Source: Gammaproteobacteria bacterium (GTDB lineage Bacteria > Pseudomonadota > Gammaproteobacteria > Xanthomonadales > SZUA-36). From it: a stretch of 36,910 nt of DNA. Position numbers and translations under genes: made by a program. The notes under the pieces were generated by a model. It saw only the letters and a program-made list of their open reading frames with translations. It did no database searches and was not told where the DNA came from. The DNA lies in the NCBI GenBank assembly GCA_030431095.1, contig JAUIJU010000026.1, positions 1 to 36,910 on the forward strand, in the 5' to 3' direction. Below, piece after piece: positions 1-9,429 of this stretch (position 1 is the stretch's first letter; the number at the start of each line of letters is the position of its first letter).

Positions 1-73
1 CCGGTCGCTCGGCAACGACCCTTAAAAGATCCCGCAACGGGATGCTCCAGCCGCCCCCTGCATCGAGACCCTC

Positions 74-105
74 CACCCCCACACATTTTGTTGGGGTGCT
101 TTTTT
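74..105 (+). terminator. Terminator-like hairpin with T tract inside repeat copy 1
   Basis: CACCCC (74-79) pairs with GGGGTG (93-98) across a 13-base loop, followed by C and six T. This is the layout of an intrinsic terminator on the plus strand. The hairpin is kept in copy 3 (T tract broken to TTTCTT) and slightly altered in copy 2 (GGGGTA). It may stop transcription entering the repeat from the left. Activity is inferred from form only. Confidence 0.45.
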
Positions 106-553
106 GTCACCCTTCCGGGCCTTATCGGCTGGGAAGTGCGTTTAGCACCATGGTGCCGCGCCACGTGGCCTCCGTGGTTCGGCCCCTTCGAGTCGAACGG
201 GCCGGCGTGCAGGCGGGTAAACCGGTGAAGACGGCTTTCGCCGTTGGGGCCCGCCGTTCCTGGCTCCGGTTCATCCGCTGGGCAGCACGGCGCACTGCGC
301 CGGACCCCGCCATTGACGGCAGCCGCGAGGAGCGCCTAGCAATCCCGGCAACAGCTCACCCCTGCAGACCGCCTTTCCTTACGGCCCGGGAGCACGTTTC
401 CTGCAAGCGGATAACAGGTAAGACTCAGTGCCCCAGAAGAACCCCACCCAAAGAAAGTGATGACCTGGTCGGGTGCTCCGATGCAAGGGAACGGGTGGGT
501 CCCCCTTGGGGCGGGCCATTAAGGAGTGAGCCAAGCGACCGGAGCGACTGGGG

Positions 554-574
554 AAAGCCGCCTGCAGCGGCTTT
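554..574. other. Covarying hairpin in the repeat family
   Basis: AAAGCCGC and GCGGCTTT enclose a 5-base loop. Copy 2 has the same stem at 9152-9172. Copy 3 has CAGGCCGC/GCGGCCTG at 23259-23279, and its inverted arm carries the same variant at 22673-22693. Two base pairs (outermost A:T to C:G, third A:T to G:C) changed on both sides together, so pairing was kept while sequence drifted. That suggests selection for a folded RNA or a DNA dyad. Confidence 0.55.
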
Positions 575-839
575 AGGCGAGCCTCGTGATCAATCCCGAG
601 CCAAGGAGCGCATGCAAGCGAGCCGTACCCACCAAGCGGAAGGGCAGGCAATGGAGGCTTTGCGGTTTTCGCGAAGCGAAAGAAGCGAAGCCGGAATGCC
701 GTCGCCCGTGAGCGAGGGAAGCCGAAGGCCGAACGACAGGCCCGCCTCAAGGGGGAGCCACCCGTTCCCGACCAACAAAAGCGAAAAACCCGACCAGATC
801 AATCACTGTTCGCCCCGGGAGCCCAGACCCCATTTCGAT

Positions 840-1868
840 CTACGGTGAATCCATTCGCGCCTTCACATCACGGCAGGCATAGCCGGCCACTTCCAGCGCA
901 AAAGTGCGCTCCAGGGTGATGGTTCCGGTACCGAGCCCCAGGGCGGACAGGTCGTAGTCCAGGGTGAGTTCTCCGCAGTCGACGGTGGTCAGCGTGGCCG
1001 TGCCGACCTCGGTTTCAGCCGGCGCCTGGCCACCCAGGAAGACCCCTCCTGTCAGCAGACTCAGGGGCAGCTCCACGGAGAAGGCGTTGTAGTTGTAGAA
1101 CTGGCTGGAGGCCAGCCACAAAGGGTTGCCGTCCTGGTCATACGTGTACCAGGAGAAAAACACCAGCTGCCGCGTACCTTCCTCGTCCAGGAACTCGTCG
1201 AAGGAAATCACGAACCCCTGGCGCTCGGCGCCGGCCGACACCCAGGGCCCGCCAAGGCGCCCGTTCAGGGGATAGGACTGGGGTTTGATGTCCTCGTTCC
1301 AGGCCGGCAGCGGCAGGGTGTATTCGTTGTTGGTGTTCAGTGCGTCCTGCAGAATCAGGGTCAGGGGGCCACTGTAGTCCGCTGGATCGAGGATATTGGT
1401 GGATTCGTTGACCAGGCTCTCCGCCACGCCGTCGACCAGCAGCTCGTAAGTCCCGGTGCCGACCATCAGTCCCGTGTGGTTGACCTCGAACGTATTGGCT
1501 TCGGGGCTCAGGCGCATCGGGTAGCGGGTGCCGCCTACCTCGATGAATACCCTGGGAAAGGCGATCACGCGATTCACCTGGAAGGACTCCAGCGCGATGT
1601 ACAGCAGGGTACGGTCTTCTTCGATGCAACCGCGGCGAAACACCCGCAGATTGACGCTGGCGTCGGAACCCCCGGTCGCATCGGTCAGTGAAATGATGCT
1701 GTCGTTGTAGGTCTGGCGGCTGAAGGTCGGCGTGGAAACTCCGGAATTGTCGCTGGACACGCAGCCCGGCGGATAGGGGGCGGTCGGGCTGGTGACGAAA
1801 TTGTCCCGGGCGTGCGCCGGCAAAGCGCACAGGCCGGTCAGAGCGAAAATGACGAGAAAGCGATTCAT
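840..1868 (-). CDS. Secreted protein with C-terminal W/G-rich module
   Basis: A 342-residue exported protein of unknown function. Residues 1-20 form a clear signal peptide ending at AHA. The middle holds no domain I recognise. From about residue 203 it has a module with the pattern G-W-...-QGF-...-LVFFSWYTYD-DG-P-WL, which recurs twice in the protein at 25713-27740. Such modules occur in secreted proteins of Xanthomonadales-like bacteria, as far as I know without an assigned function. The ATG at 1868 has AGGAG nine bases upstream. It begins 24 bp after the aminopeptidase gene and is likely its operon partner. Its 3' end faces repeat copy 1. Both the fold and the role are open. Confidence 0.8.
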   Translation of the reverse strand: MNRFLVIFALTGLCALPAHARDNFVTSPTAPYPPGCVSSDNSGVSTPTFSRQTYNDSIISLTDATGGSDASVNLRVFRRGCIEEDRTLLYIALESFQVNRVIAFPRVFIEVGGTRYPMRLSPEANTFEVNHTGLMVGTGTYELLVDGVAESLVNESTNILDPADYSGPLTLILQDALNTNNEYTLPLPAWNEDIKPQSYPLNGRLGGPWVSAGAERQGFVISFDEFLDEEGTRQLVFFSWYTYDQDGNPLWLASSQFYNYNAFSVELPLSLLTGGVFLGGQAPAETEVGTATLTTVDCGELTLDYDLSALGLGTGTITLERTFALEVAGYACRDVKARMDSP

Positions 1869-1892
1869 GGGTATTGCTCCTTACTCGGCCCC

Positions 1893-3833
1893 TTACGGGC
1901 CGTCTTCGGGGATTTGGGTCTTTTGTGCAGCGCCGTCGAGGGCGTTCTCGATGGCCGACACCGCGATGGGGTGGTATCGGTCACGGCGCTCTTCGAACAG
2001 TTCACGGGCCAGTTCGGCGTCCTGTCCGTTCTCCGCCAGCGCCTGGTAGACCGGCACGATCAGCTTCATGCGGCCGAATCTGGCCAGGTGCTCCTCCATC
2101 GCGGGATAGGCGGGCAGATAGCGGCGCTTCGCCACCTGGATGAACCAGGCACGCGTGATTTCCGCGTTACGCGAAGCGCTGAAGCCGAATTGTTCGTCCG
2201 CTGCCGCCAGCTTTTCCGCGGGAAGGGGTGCGGGCAACTCGTTGATGAAATTCACCGTGGTGTGCGGGCTCCAGCCTGAGATGTCCAGGTGGTCCAGGTC
2301 CACACGCCCTGCGCCGAACCCGCGCGCCGCCGCTGCGGCGGCCTGCAGGGTGCGGGACGTGGGCGGCCGGAAGTCCGCCGGCACGCCGGGCTGGTACAGC
2401 CACTCACCGGCCTGTTCACGGGTGTAGATGCCCGGGTAGCGGCTCAGCAGGTTCTCGTCCAGGTATTCCAGGAAGGTTTCCGTGGTGATCGACTGCCATG
2501 AAAACGCCTCGAAGTAGGCGGCGATGAACGGATCGAAACGCTCCCGTCCAAACTGATGCTCGAGGTGTTCCAGGAAAAACTGGCCCTTGGCGTAGTACAT
2601 CGACTGTTGTGGCCCCTCGCCGTCACTCGGCAGTACCTTCGCCGCCAGAGGCTGAAAGCGTTCCGGAACGCTGTCGACATCGGCCAGCAGTCCATTCCAG
2701 TCGAGCACCCGTTCCTCGTCGGCGCGGGCCTTGCCGTAGAGCGCTTCCATCAGTCGCGCGGTCAGGTAGCTGGTGGTCCCCTCGTTCAGCCAGATATCCC
2801 GCCAGGTGGCGTTGGTCACCAGGTTGCCGGACCATGAATGGGCCAGCTCATGGGCGATCAGGGAGACCAGGCTGCGGTCCCCGGCCAGCACGCTGGGCGT
2901 GATGAACGAGAGGCGCGGGTTCTCCATGCCACCATAGGGAAACGCAGGCGGCAGAATCAAGAGGTCGTAGCGGCCCCAGTCATACGGCCCGTAGCGCTTC
3001 TCCGCCAGGTCCAGCATGTCCTGCGTGCCGGCGAACTCCCAGGCCGAGGCGTCCAGCAATTCGGGCTCTGCGTAGACGCCGGTGTCCTCGCCCGTGGCGG
3101 CGAACGCGAAGTTGCCCGCGGCAATGGCCAGCAGGTAGGAGGGAATCGGTTGCGGCATCTCGAAGCGGTACACCCCGTCGGCCGCCGCCTCGGGGTCGTT
3201 GTCGGCACTCATCAGGGCCCGCAGGCCCTCGGGCGTGCGGATCACGGCCTCGTAGGTGATGCGCACCGCCGGCGTGTCCTGCAACGGCACCCAGCTGCGC
3301 GCGTGGATGGCCTGCGACTGGGAGAACACCAGCGGATGCTCACCGCCTGCCGTCAGTGACGGCGGCAGCCACTGCAGCGCGCTGGCGCCGGGCGTCGAGT
3401 GGTAGGTCACTTCCACGTCAAAGGTGTCACCGGGCTCGAACCCGTCCGGCAGATCGATCTCCAGCGGCTGGCCCAACAGCTCGTGCGACTCGCCGAGGCG
3501 GTACGCGGACGCCTGCAACGCCTCACCGGCAGGTCCGACGCGCACGCCACCGATCACCAGGTCCCGCGTGTCGAGAACAACCCGCCGTGCCTCGGGGTGC
3601 AGGCGTTCCAGGCGCAGGGTGGCGGTCCCGCGAAGGGCCCTGGCGGGAAAGTCCACCGACAGGTCCAGCACCAGGTGCCGCGTCACGAAGGCGTCCGTGT
3701 TGGCGAACGAATAGTCATCGTGCGCGGGGTCGTAAGCCTTGTCGGGCGTCACGGCGGACTCGGCCGCGGGGACACCGAACACGAAAAGGGCAAAACTGGC
3801 CAGGGCGGCCCGGAGGGAAATCGGAAGGGTCAT
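1893..3833 (-). CDS. M1-family zinc aminopeptidase, LTA4H-like
   Basis: A 646-residue exported metallo-aminopeptidase. A signal peptide spans about residues 1-27. The N-terminal beta domain carries the QAIHARSWVP...QDTP stretch typical of leukotriene A4 hydrolase-like M1 enzymes. GGMEN (301-305) binds the free N-terminus of the peptide. HELAH (328-332) with E351 is the complete zinc site, and Y414 fits the catalytic tyrosine. A helical C-terminal domain follows. Length and domain order are normal for this branch. It should remove N-terminal residues from peptides in the periplasm, for nutrition or turnover. The ATG at 3833 has only a weak ribosome site but gives the complete signal peptide. 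It precedes the W/G-module gene by 24 bp, probably in one transcript. Confidence 0.93.
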   Translation of the reverse strand: MTLPISLRAALASFALFVFGVPAAESAVTPDKAYDPAHDDYSFANTDAFVTRHLVLDLSVDFPARALRGTATLRLERLHPEARRVVLDTRDLVIGGVRVGPAGEALQASAYRLGESHELLGQPLEIDLPDGFEPGDTFDVEVTYHSTPGASALQWLPPSLTAGGEHPLVFSQSQAIHARSWVPLQDTPAVRITYEAVIRTPEGLRALMSADNDPEAAADGVYRFEMPQPIPSYLLAIAAGNFAFAATGEDTGVYAEPELLDASAWEFAGTQDMLDLAEKRYGPYDWGRYDLLILPPAFPYGGMENPRLSFITPSVLAGDRSLVSLIAHELAHSWSGNLVTNATWRDIWLNEGTTSYLTARLMEALYGKARADEERVLDWNGLLADVDSVPERFQPLAAKVLPSDGEGPQQSMYYAKGQFFLEHLEHQFGRERFDPFIAAYFEAFSWQSITTETFLEYLDENLLSRYPGIYTREQAGEWLYQPGVPADFRPPTSRTLQAAAAAARGFGAGRVDLDHLDISGWSPHTTVNFINELPAPLPAEKLAAADEQFGFSASRNAEITRAWFIQVAKRRYLPAYPAMEEHLARFGRMKLIVPVYQALAENGQDAELARELFEERRDRYHPIAVSAIENALDGAAQKTQIPEDGP

Positions 3834-3931
3834 GGGAGTTGGATCAGATTGGTCAAGCGGCGCGTAGTATAGGCCAAGCGGCCCGCTGGCGCGTTAAAAC
3901 TGCGTGGCCCGGCCGGCCCTCGGGTGTCGCG

Positions 3932-5044
3932 TCAGGCTGCGCCCCGGTCGAACGCCGCGCCTGGATACAGACCCAGCAGCCCGTCTTCGCCGGCGGCGCA
4001 GATTCCCCGCTCGGTGATCAGCCCAGTGACCAGGCGCGCCGGCGTGACGTCAAAGGCGATGTTGCGCGCGGCGGTGCCCTTCGGCACCAGCCGCACCTCA
4101 CGCAGCACGCCGTCCTCGTCTTCACCGAGGATATGGGTGACCTCCCGCGGATCGCGTTCCTCGATGGGCACCTGGCGCACCCCGTCGTCCAGGTCCCAGT
4201 CGATGGTCGGGCCCGGCAGCGCGACATAGAACGGAACACCGTTGTCCTGTGCCGCCAGGGCCTTCAGGTACGTGCCTACCTTGTTGCAGACATCGCCGCT
4301 GCGCACCGTGCGATCGGTGCCGGTGATGACCAGGTCCACCTGGCCATGCTGCATCAGGTGTCCGCCGGCATTGTCGGTGATCACCTCGAAGGGCACACCG
4401 TGTGCCGCCAGTTCCCAGGCGGTCAGTGCCGCGCCCTGGTTGCGCGGCCGCGTCTCGTCCACCCACACGTGCACGTCCAGGCCGGCATCGAATGCCTTGT
4501 AGATGGGCGCCAGCGCGGTGCCCCAGTCCACGGTGGCCAGCCAGCCGGCATTGCAGTGGGTCAGGATGCGAAAGGGGCCGTCTCCGGCGCGTTCGCTGGC
4601 CAGGCGCCGAATCAGCGCCAGGCCATGCTCACCGATGGCCTCGTTGATCGCCACGTCCTCGTCGCAGAGCGCCGCTGCCAGCGCGAAAGCCTCCGCGGCG
4701 CGGGCGGATGCGGGGCGCGCCAGCACGCGCGGCGCCATGCGGTTCAACGCCCAGGCCAGGTTGGAGGCCGTTGGCCGGGTGGCGACCAGGCGTTCGCGGG
4801 CGCGCGCCACGGCGGCGTCCGACGGATCATCTCGCAACGCCAGCGCCAGCCCATAGGCGGCGGTGGCGCCGATCAACGGCGCGCCGCGTACTCGCATCAC
4901 GGCGATGGCCTCCGCGGCATCATCCAGGGATGTCAGCGATCGCGTTTCGAAACGGTGCGGCAAGCGCGTCTGGTCAATGATCTCCACCGAGCCGGACGTT
5001 TCGTCGCGCCAGATCGTGCGCCAGGGCGCCCCGTCAATGTTCAT
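3932..5044 (-). CDS. mtnA: S-methyl-5-thioribose-1-phosphate isomerase
   Basis: MtnA converts methylthioribose-1-phosphate to methylthioribulose-1-phosphate in the methionine salvage pathway, in the cytoplasm. The 370-residue protein has RGAP (53-56), the catalytic cysteine C164 in THCNAG, DETRPRNQG, DNAGGHLM and the catalytic aspartate D244 in TGTDR. The open frame runs up to 5143, but that would overlap the divergent ABC gene at 5118. The ATG at 5044 has AGGTGA upstream and opens directly into the family N-terminus. No other mtn gene lies in the window, so the rest of the pathway must be encoded elsewhere. IF2B-type initiation factors are the main look-alikes, but both catalytic residues are present here. 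Confidence 0.95.
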   Translation of the reverse strand: MNIDGAPWRTIWRDETSGSVEIIDQTRLPHRFETRSLTSLDDAAEAIAVMRVRGAPLIGATAAYGLALALRDDPSDAAVARARERLVATRPTASNLAWALNRMAPRVLARPASARAAEAFALAAALCDEDVAINEAIGEHGLALIRRLASERAGDGPFRILTHCNAGWLATVDWGTALAPIYKAFDAGLDVHVWVDETRPRNQGAALTAWELAAHGVPFEVITDNAGGHLMQHGQVDLVITGTDRTVRSGDVCNKVGTYLKALAAQDNGVPFYVALPGPTIDWDLDDGVRQVPIEERDPREVTHILGEDEDGVLREVRLVPKGTAARNIAFDVTPARLVTGLITERGICAAGEDGLLGLYPGAAFDRGAA

Positions 5045-5117
5045 GCCGTCACCTGCCGTGCTGCGGGTGACCATGATAACGCCCGGCGACACGAAACCGC
5101 TGTGATACCCTCCGCCG

Positions 5118-6896
5118 ATGCAAGCGAACGCCACTTCCTTCACCGACCTTCGGCGGCTGCTGCGCTACGCCCGCGCGCACCACGGGCGGATCGCCCTGGC
5201 CACGGTCTTCTCCGTGCTCAACAAGCTGTTCGACATCATGCCGGAGATATTGATCGGCATGGCCATCGACGTGGTGGTCCGCCAGGAAGAAAGCTTCATG
5301 TCCGGGTTGGGACTGGAGCAGCCCTTCCACCAGATCCTTGCGCTGGGCGCCCTGACCATCGCGGTCTGGGCCTTCGAGTCGCTGTTCGAGTTTCTGCTGC
5401 TGGTGACCTGGCGCAATACGGCGCAAAGGCTGCAGCACGATCTGCGCCTGGATGCCTACGGTCACCTGCAGGACCTGGACATGGCCTGGTTCGAGGATGC
5501 CTCCACCGGCAACCTGGTGGCCATCCTCAATGACGACGTGAATCAGCTGGAGCGGTTCCTCGACGGCGGTGCCAATGCCCTGATCCAGGTGGTGGTTACG
5601 GTGGTATCCGTTGGCGCGGTGTTCTTCTTCCTCTCGCCCCCCATCGCCCTGATGGCTTTTACGCCGATACCCGTGATCCTGGTCGGCGCCTTCTGGTTCC
5701 AGCGGCGCGCGCAGCCGCTCTACGCGCACGTGCGCGAGCGTGTCGGGGCACTGGGCTCGCGGTTGTCGAACAACATTGCCGGCATTGCCACCATCAAGAG
5801 TTTTACCCGCGAGGCCCACGAGCTGCAACGTCTGAGGGACGACAGCGAGGCGTACGTGGAGGCCAACAGACGCGCGATCCGTATCAGCTCGGCCTTCATC
5901 CCGGTCATCCGCATGGCCATCATGGCGGGCTTCGTCGCCACGCTGGTGTACGGTGGCAAAGCGGTGATCGACGGTGAACTCAACGCCGGCGCCTACAGCG
6001 TGCTGGTGTTCCTGACCCAGCGCCTCCTGTGGCCACTGACGCGCATGGCAGAGACCATCGACCTGTTCGAGCGCGCAATGGCCTCCACCCGGCGCATCCT
6101 GAACCTGATCGAAACCCCGGTTCGGGTGCGGCCGGGAAAACGCGCGCTGGACGTCGATTCGGTACGGGGTGAAGTGCTCTTCCGCGACGTTTCCTTTGCT
6201 TACGGCGAGGGTCCGGACGTGCTCAGCGACATCGACCTGGTGGTGCCTTCCGGCGCCACGGTGGCCCTGGTCGGGCAGACCGGCTCCGGCAAGAGCACGC
6301 TGGTCAAATTGCTGCTGCGCTTTTATGAACCGCAATCCGGTGCGGTGTTGCTCGACGGCCAGGACCTGTCCGAACTGGTGGTGCAGGACCTGCGCGCCGC
6401 CATCGGTTTCGTCAGCCAGGACGTGTACCTGTTCCATGGCACGGTGCGGGAAAACATCGCCTACGGACGTCCCGGCGCCGACGAAGCGGCCATCGTCGAG
6501 GCGGCGCGCATGGCCGAAGCGGAAGACTTCATCCTGGACCTGCCCGAGGGCTGGGACACCATCGTGGGAGAGCGGGGCCAGAAACTGTCCGGCGGCCAGC
6601 GCCAGCGCCTGTCCATCGCCCGTGCGGTGCTCAAGGACCCGCCCATCGTGATCCTGGACGAGGCCACCTCGGCGGTCGACAACGAAACCGAAGCGGCCAT
6701 CCAGCGCTCCATGAAGCGCATGGCCGAGGGCCGCACGGTGTTCGTGATCGCCCATCGCCTGTCCACCATCGTGGATGCGGACATCATCTGCGTGCTGGAC
6801 CGGGGACGAATCCTGGAACAGGGTACGCACCAGGAACTGCTGGACCGCGATGGCGTCTACCGCGGACTGTGGCGCGTGCAGACCGGCGCCGGCTGA
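5118..6896 (+). CDS. ABC exporter, fused membrane and ATPase domains
   Basis: A 592-residue half-transporter of the MsbA/BmrA type. The six-helix exporter domain covers about residues 25-315. The nucleotide-binding domain follows, with Walker [10 protein letters not shown] (386-394), signature LSGGQ (490-494), Walker B IVILDE (510-515) and H-loop H546. All ATPase motifs are intact, so it should be active, most likely as a homodimer in the inner membrane. The substrate cannot be read from sequence; lipids, drugs or peptides are all possible. The start is divergent from mtnA, 73 bp away, so the two probably share a control region. The 3' end converges on slyD with a 24-bp gap and no clear terminator. 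Confidence 0.92.
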   Translation: MQANATSFTDLRRLLRYARAHHGRIALATVFSVLNKLFDIMPEILIGMAIDVVVRQEESFMSGLGLEQPFHQILALGALTIAVWAFESLFEFLLLVTWRNTAQRLQHDLRLDAYGHLQDLDMAWFEDASTGNLVAILNDDVNQLERFLDGGANALIQVVVTVVSVGAVFFFLSPPIALMAFTPIPVILVGAFWFQRRAQPLYAHVRERVGALGSRLSNNIAGIATIKSFTREAHELQRLRDDSEAYVEANRRAIRISSAFIPVIRMAIMAGFVATLVYGGKAVIDGELNAGAYSVLVFLTQRLLWPLTRMAETIDLFERAMASTRRILNLIETPVRVRPGKRALDVDSVRGEVLFRDVSFAYGEGPDVLSDIDLVVPSGATVALVGQTGSGKSTLVKLLLRFYEPQSGAVLLDGQDLSELVVQDLRAAIGFVSQDVYLFHGTVRENIAYGRPGADEAAIVEAARMAEAEDFILDLPEGWDTIVGERGQKLSGGQRQRLSIARAVLKDPPIVILDEATSAVDNETEAAIQRSMKRMAEGRTVFVIAHRLSTIVDADIICVLDRGRILEQGTHQELLDRDGVYRGLWRVQTGAG

Positions 6897-6920
6897 GCAG
6901 CGCCAGCCGAGTTTTGCGTG

Positions 6921-7412
6921 TCAGTCGTGCGCGTGGCCGCCGGGACCGTGGGCGTGGTCGTGCTCCGCTTCCTCGTCCGTGGCGTCACGCACGTCGATGA
7001 TTTCGACGTCAAAGTTCAGGTTGGCGCCTGACAGCGGATGGTTGGCGTCCACGTCGACGTTGAAGCGCCCCACTTTCAGCACCGTGACCTGCGCCGGTCC
7101 CTGTGATGTCTGCAGGTTCAGGATCATCCCCGGCTTGAGCTGCGCCGGCTTCAGCCCCAGCTTTTTCAGGGTCAGGCGCTGCACATTGGCTTCACGGCGC
7201 TCGCCGTAGGCTTCTTCGGGCGGCACCGCCACCTGGAAAGTGTCGCCTGCCTCGCGACCGGCCAGGGCCTTTTCCAGGCCCGGGATGATGTTGTCAGCGC
7301 CGTGCAGGTAAACCATGGGCTCACCGCGTTCGCGCGAGGAATCCAGGGTCTCACCACCGTCGGACGTGAGCGTGTAGTGAAAGGAAACGACCTTCTTGTC
7401 TTCGATTTTCAT
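6921..7412 (-). CDS. slyD: FKBP-type peptidyl-prolyl isomerase SlyD
   Basis: A 163-residue cytoplasmic prolyl isomerase and chaperone. It has the SlyD layout: an FKBP half at the N-terminus (V-x-FHYTL, GAD-IIPGLEKAL, PPEEAYG), the insert-in-flap domain in the middle, and return to the FKBP fold with VDVDANHPLSGANL. The C-terminus ends in a histidine-rich stretch (HDHAHGPGGHAHD), shorter than the E. coli tail but suited to nickel binding, so a role in metal handling or metalloenzyme assembly is plausible. A single gene; a perfect TATAAT lies upstream at 7458-7463. Assignment is firm. Confidence 0.95.
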   Translation of the reverse strand: MKIEDKKVVSFHYTLTSDGGETLDSSRERGEPMVYLHGADNIIPGLEKALAGREAGDTFQVAVPPEEAYGERREANVQRLTLKKLGLKPAQLKPGMILNLQTSQGPAQVTVLKVGRFNVDVDANHPLSGANLNFDVEIIDVRDATDEEAEHDHAHGPGGHAHD

Positions 7413-7457
7413 GGTGGGGTTCCGTGTCGAATCCGCGCGGCGGCGGAGCAGCCCACC

Positions 7458-7463
7458 ATTATA
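7458..7463 (-). promoter_or_regulatory. Probable -10 element for slyD
   Basis: On the minus strand the bases read TATAAT, 45 bp upstream of the slyD ATG, giving a leader of about 40 bases. No convincing -35 sits 16-18 bp upstream, so the call rests on the -10 alone. Confidence 0.35.
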
Positions 7464-7552
7464 CCGCCTGCTGCCAACCCACGGGACGCTGCAGGCGCCC
7501 TGCGCCGTGGGTTATGGTTCATTGTCCGTCCCCCGACTCAGGAGACATGATC

Positions 7553-8587
7553 ATGCGCTTTACCGCCCTACTCGTTCTGCTCAGCAGCGTTCCCGCCGTC
7601 ACGGTGGCGCAGGACAACGATCCGCTGGCGCCCCTGGATGCCCCGGTTTCGCCGGTGGCGGAAACGAATGTCACCGTCGAAATCCGGGAATGGCCCGTGC
7701 CGTGGGAAGCTACCCGTCCGCGTGATCCCGATGTGGCCCCCAACGGCACCATCTGGTTCGTCGGCCAGGCCGGTGACTACGTGGGCCATTTCGACCCGGA
7801 CACGCAGGAGTTCCGGAAATTCGACCTGCCGCCGGGCACCGGCCCGCATAACGTGATCGTCGATCGCGACGCGGCGTTGTGGATCGCCGGCAACCGCCAG
7901 GCATACATCGGCAAGATGAACCCGAACAACGGCGAGCTGCGGCGCTACCCCATGCCGGACGATGCCGTGAAGGACCCGCACACCCTGGTGTTCACGGGGC
8001 AAGGCGAGATCTGGTTCTCCGCCCAGTGGGCGAACGTGGTCGGACGCCTGAATCAGCGCAGCGGCGAGATCGACCTGGTTGAAGTCCCCATCGACAAGTC
8101 GCGTCCCTACGGAGTGAAACTCGACAGCACCGGCCGTCCGTGGTTTGCCCTGCTGGGCGCCAACGCCCTGGCCACGGTCGACCCCGAGACGCTGGCGCTG
8201 GAAGTGATCCGCACCCCGCGCGAAGCCTCCCGCCTGCGCCGCATCGCGATCACCAGCGATGACCGGGTCTGGTACACCGACTACAGCGAAGGCTGGCTGG
8301 GCGTCTACGACCCCGCCACGGGCGAATTCGAGGAATACCTCAACCCCAGCGAACAATCCGGCCCCTACGCCCTGGCCGTGGACAGCCAGGACCGGCTCTG
8401 GTTCGTGGAAACCTTCCCGCAGCAGAACAACTTCGTCGGGTTCGATCCAGCCAGCGGCGAGTTTTTCAGCCAGACGCCCGTACCCAGCGGCGCCGGCGCC
8501 GTGCGGCACATGGTGTTCGACCCGCAGACCAACTCCATCTGGTTCGGGACGGACACCAACAACCTGGGGCAGGCGGTATTGCCGTGA
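7553..8587 (+). CDS. Secreted beta-propeller, virginiamycin B lyase-like
   Basis: A 344-residue protein with a signal peptide (residues 1-20, ending TVAQ) and repeated blades of the form G-x-IWF...G-FDP-T-EF...LP, as in the Vgb streptogramin lyase and related NHL/SMP-30 propellers. Vgb enzymes linearise streptogramin B antibiotics, but many exported relatives have other or unknown activities, and I could not confirm the catalytic histidines. A general role as an exported lyase, lactonase or binding propeller is the safe reading. The ATG at 7553 is preferred over the in-frame ATG at 7547 because AGGAG (7540-7544) stands 8 bases from it and only 2 from the other. The 3' end runs toward repeat copy 2. 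Confidence 0.8.
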   Translation: MRFTALLVLLSSVPAVTVAQDNDPLAPLDAPVSPVAETNVTVEIREWPVPWEATRPRDPDVAPNGTIWFVGQAGDYVGHFDPDTQEFRKFDLPPGTGPHNVIVDRDAALWIAGNRQAYIGKMNPNNGELRRYPMPDDAVKDPHTLVFTGQGEIWFSAQWANVVGRLNQRSGEIDLVEVPIDKSRPYGVKLDSTGRPWFALLGANALATVDPETLALEVIRTPREASRLRRIAITSDDRVWYTDYSEGWLGVYDPATGEFEEYLNPSEQSGPYALAVDSQDRLWFVETFPQQNNFVGFDPASGEFFSQTPVPSGAGAVRHMVFDPQTNSIWFGTDTNNLGQAVLP

Positions 8588-8651
8588 TGTGGGATGGGGG
8601 GTTGGCTTGTGTTGGGGGTGACGGCTTCGTTGGTCGGTGTCGGCTGAAGCA

Positions 8652-9420
8652 CCCCTGCATCGAGACCCCCCACCCCCAGACATTTTGTTGGGGTACTTTC
8701 TTGTCACCCTTACGGGCCTTGTGGGCTGGGAGGTGCGTTTAGCCACATGGTGCCTCGCCATGGGGCTTGCGTGGCTCGGTCCCTTCGAGTCGAACGGGCC
8801 GGCGTGCAGACGGGTAAACCGGTGAAGACGGCTTTTATCGTTGGGGCCAGCATGTTCCTGGCCCCGGTTTATCCGCTGGGCAGCCCGGCGCACTGTGCCG
8901 GACCCCGCAATCGAAGGGAGCCACGAGAAGCGCCTGGCAAACTGGGCAACGGTGCACCCCTGCAGACCGCTTTTCCTTACGGCCCGGGAGTTCGTTTTCT
9001 GCAAGCGGATAACAGGTAAGACTCGGTGCCCCAGAAGAACCCCACCCAAAGAAAGTGATGACCGGGTCGGGTGCTCCTGACCGAGGGAACGGGTGGGTCC
9101 CCCTTGGGGCGGGCCATTAAGGAGTGAGCCGAGCGACCGGAGCGACTGGGGAAAGCCGCCTTCAGCGGCTTTAGGCGAGCCTCGTGATCAATCCCGAGCC
9201 AAGGAGCGCATGCAAGCGAGCCGTACCCACCAAGCGGAGAGCAGCGAGGGAAGCCGAAGGCCGAACGACAGGCCCGCCCCAAGGGGGAGCCACCCGTTCC
9301 CGGCCAACAACAGCACCCAACCCGACCAGGTCAATCACCGTTCGCCCCGACAGGCCCGCCCCAAGGGGGAGCCGCCCGTTCCCGACCAACAACAGCACCA
9401 AACCCGACCCGGTCAATCAC
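8652..9420. repeat. Dispersed non-coding repeat, copy 2
   Basis: This copy fills the gap between two converging genes (8587 and 9430). Similarity to copies 1 and 3 begins at CCCCTGCATCGAG and runs to the end of the tandem units. It lacks the inverted left arm and the ATCCCG hairpin of copy 3, and lacks about 70 bp of right arm that copy 1 keeps (651-715). The covarying stem is at 9152-9172. The terminator-like hairpin is weaker here (GGGGTA, then CTTTC). A segment at 9082-9115 recurs as its reverse complement at 9270-9303. The remaining 8588-8651 shows nothing I recognise. No other terminator separates the two converging genes, so the repeat may do that job. Confidence 0.85.
9267..9420. repeat. 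Two tandem 82-bp units at the right end of copy 2
   Basis: Units start at 9267 and 9349 with GACAGGCCCGCCCCAAGGGG and end in GGTCAATCAC. The second lacks the short TTCGCCCC linker. The same unit occurs once in copy 1 (from 735) and twice in copy 3 (23374, 23456). Each unit begins with the reverse complement of a segment just before the right arm. Confidence 0.8.
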
Positions 9421-9429
9421 GGCCGATCC

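Larger units (their letters stand above)
1..823. repeat. Dispersed non-coding repeat, copy 1 (left end cut by the window)
   Basis: This gene-free stretch is copy 1 of a repeat that recurs at 8652-9420 and 22496-23527. Its first 103 bases match 22705-22807 without a difference, and similarity continues, with patches of divergence, to about 815. Parts in order: a small ATCCCG/CGGGAT hairpin (29-43); a terminator-like hairpin (74-105); a variable core; a segment at 486-517 whose reverse complement recurs at 738-770; an arm (530-735) found inverted in copy 3; and one copy of an 82-bp unit that is doubled in the other copies. Open frames here are unrelated between strands and interrupted between copies, so I call no gene. 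Copy 1 abuts the 3' end of the convergent gene at 840-1868. The left inverted arm, if present, lies outside the window. Confidence 0.85.

Noticed and set aside
42..848. Long plus-strand frame of 268 codons over repeat copy 1
   Set aside because: It is not kept intact in copies 2 and 3, has no domain, and its translation is Arg/Pro-rich as expected from a non-coding GC-rich frame.
3356..5533. 725-codon plus-strand frame
   Set aside because: Antisense to the M1 peptidase and mtnA and overlapping the ABC gene; low-complexity Arg/Pro/Ala translation.
5049..6830. 593-codon minus-strand frame
   Set aside because: Complete shadow of the ABC exporter, whose ATPase motifs are on the plus strand.
8652..9420. 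Insertion sequence or degraded transposase in repeat copy 2
   Set aside because: No DDE or HUH motif in any frame and no matching frame in the other copies.
9267..9420. CRISPR array
   Set aside because: Only two 82-bp units with a short conserved linker instead of unique spacers, and no cas gene.
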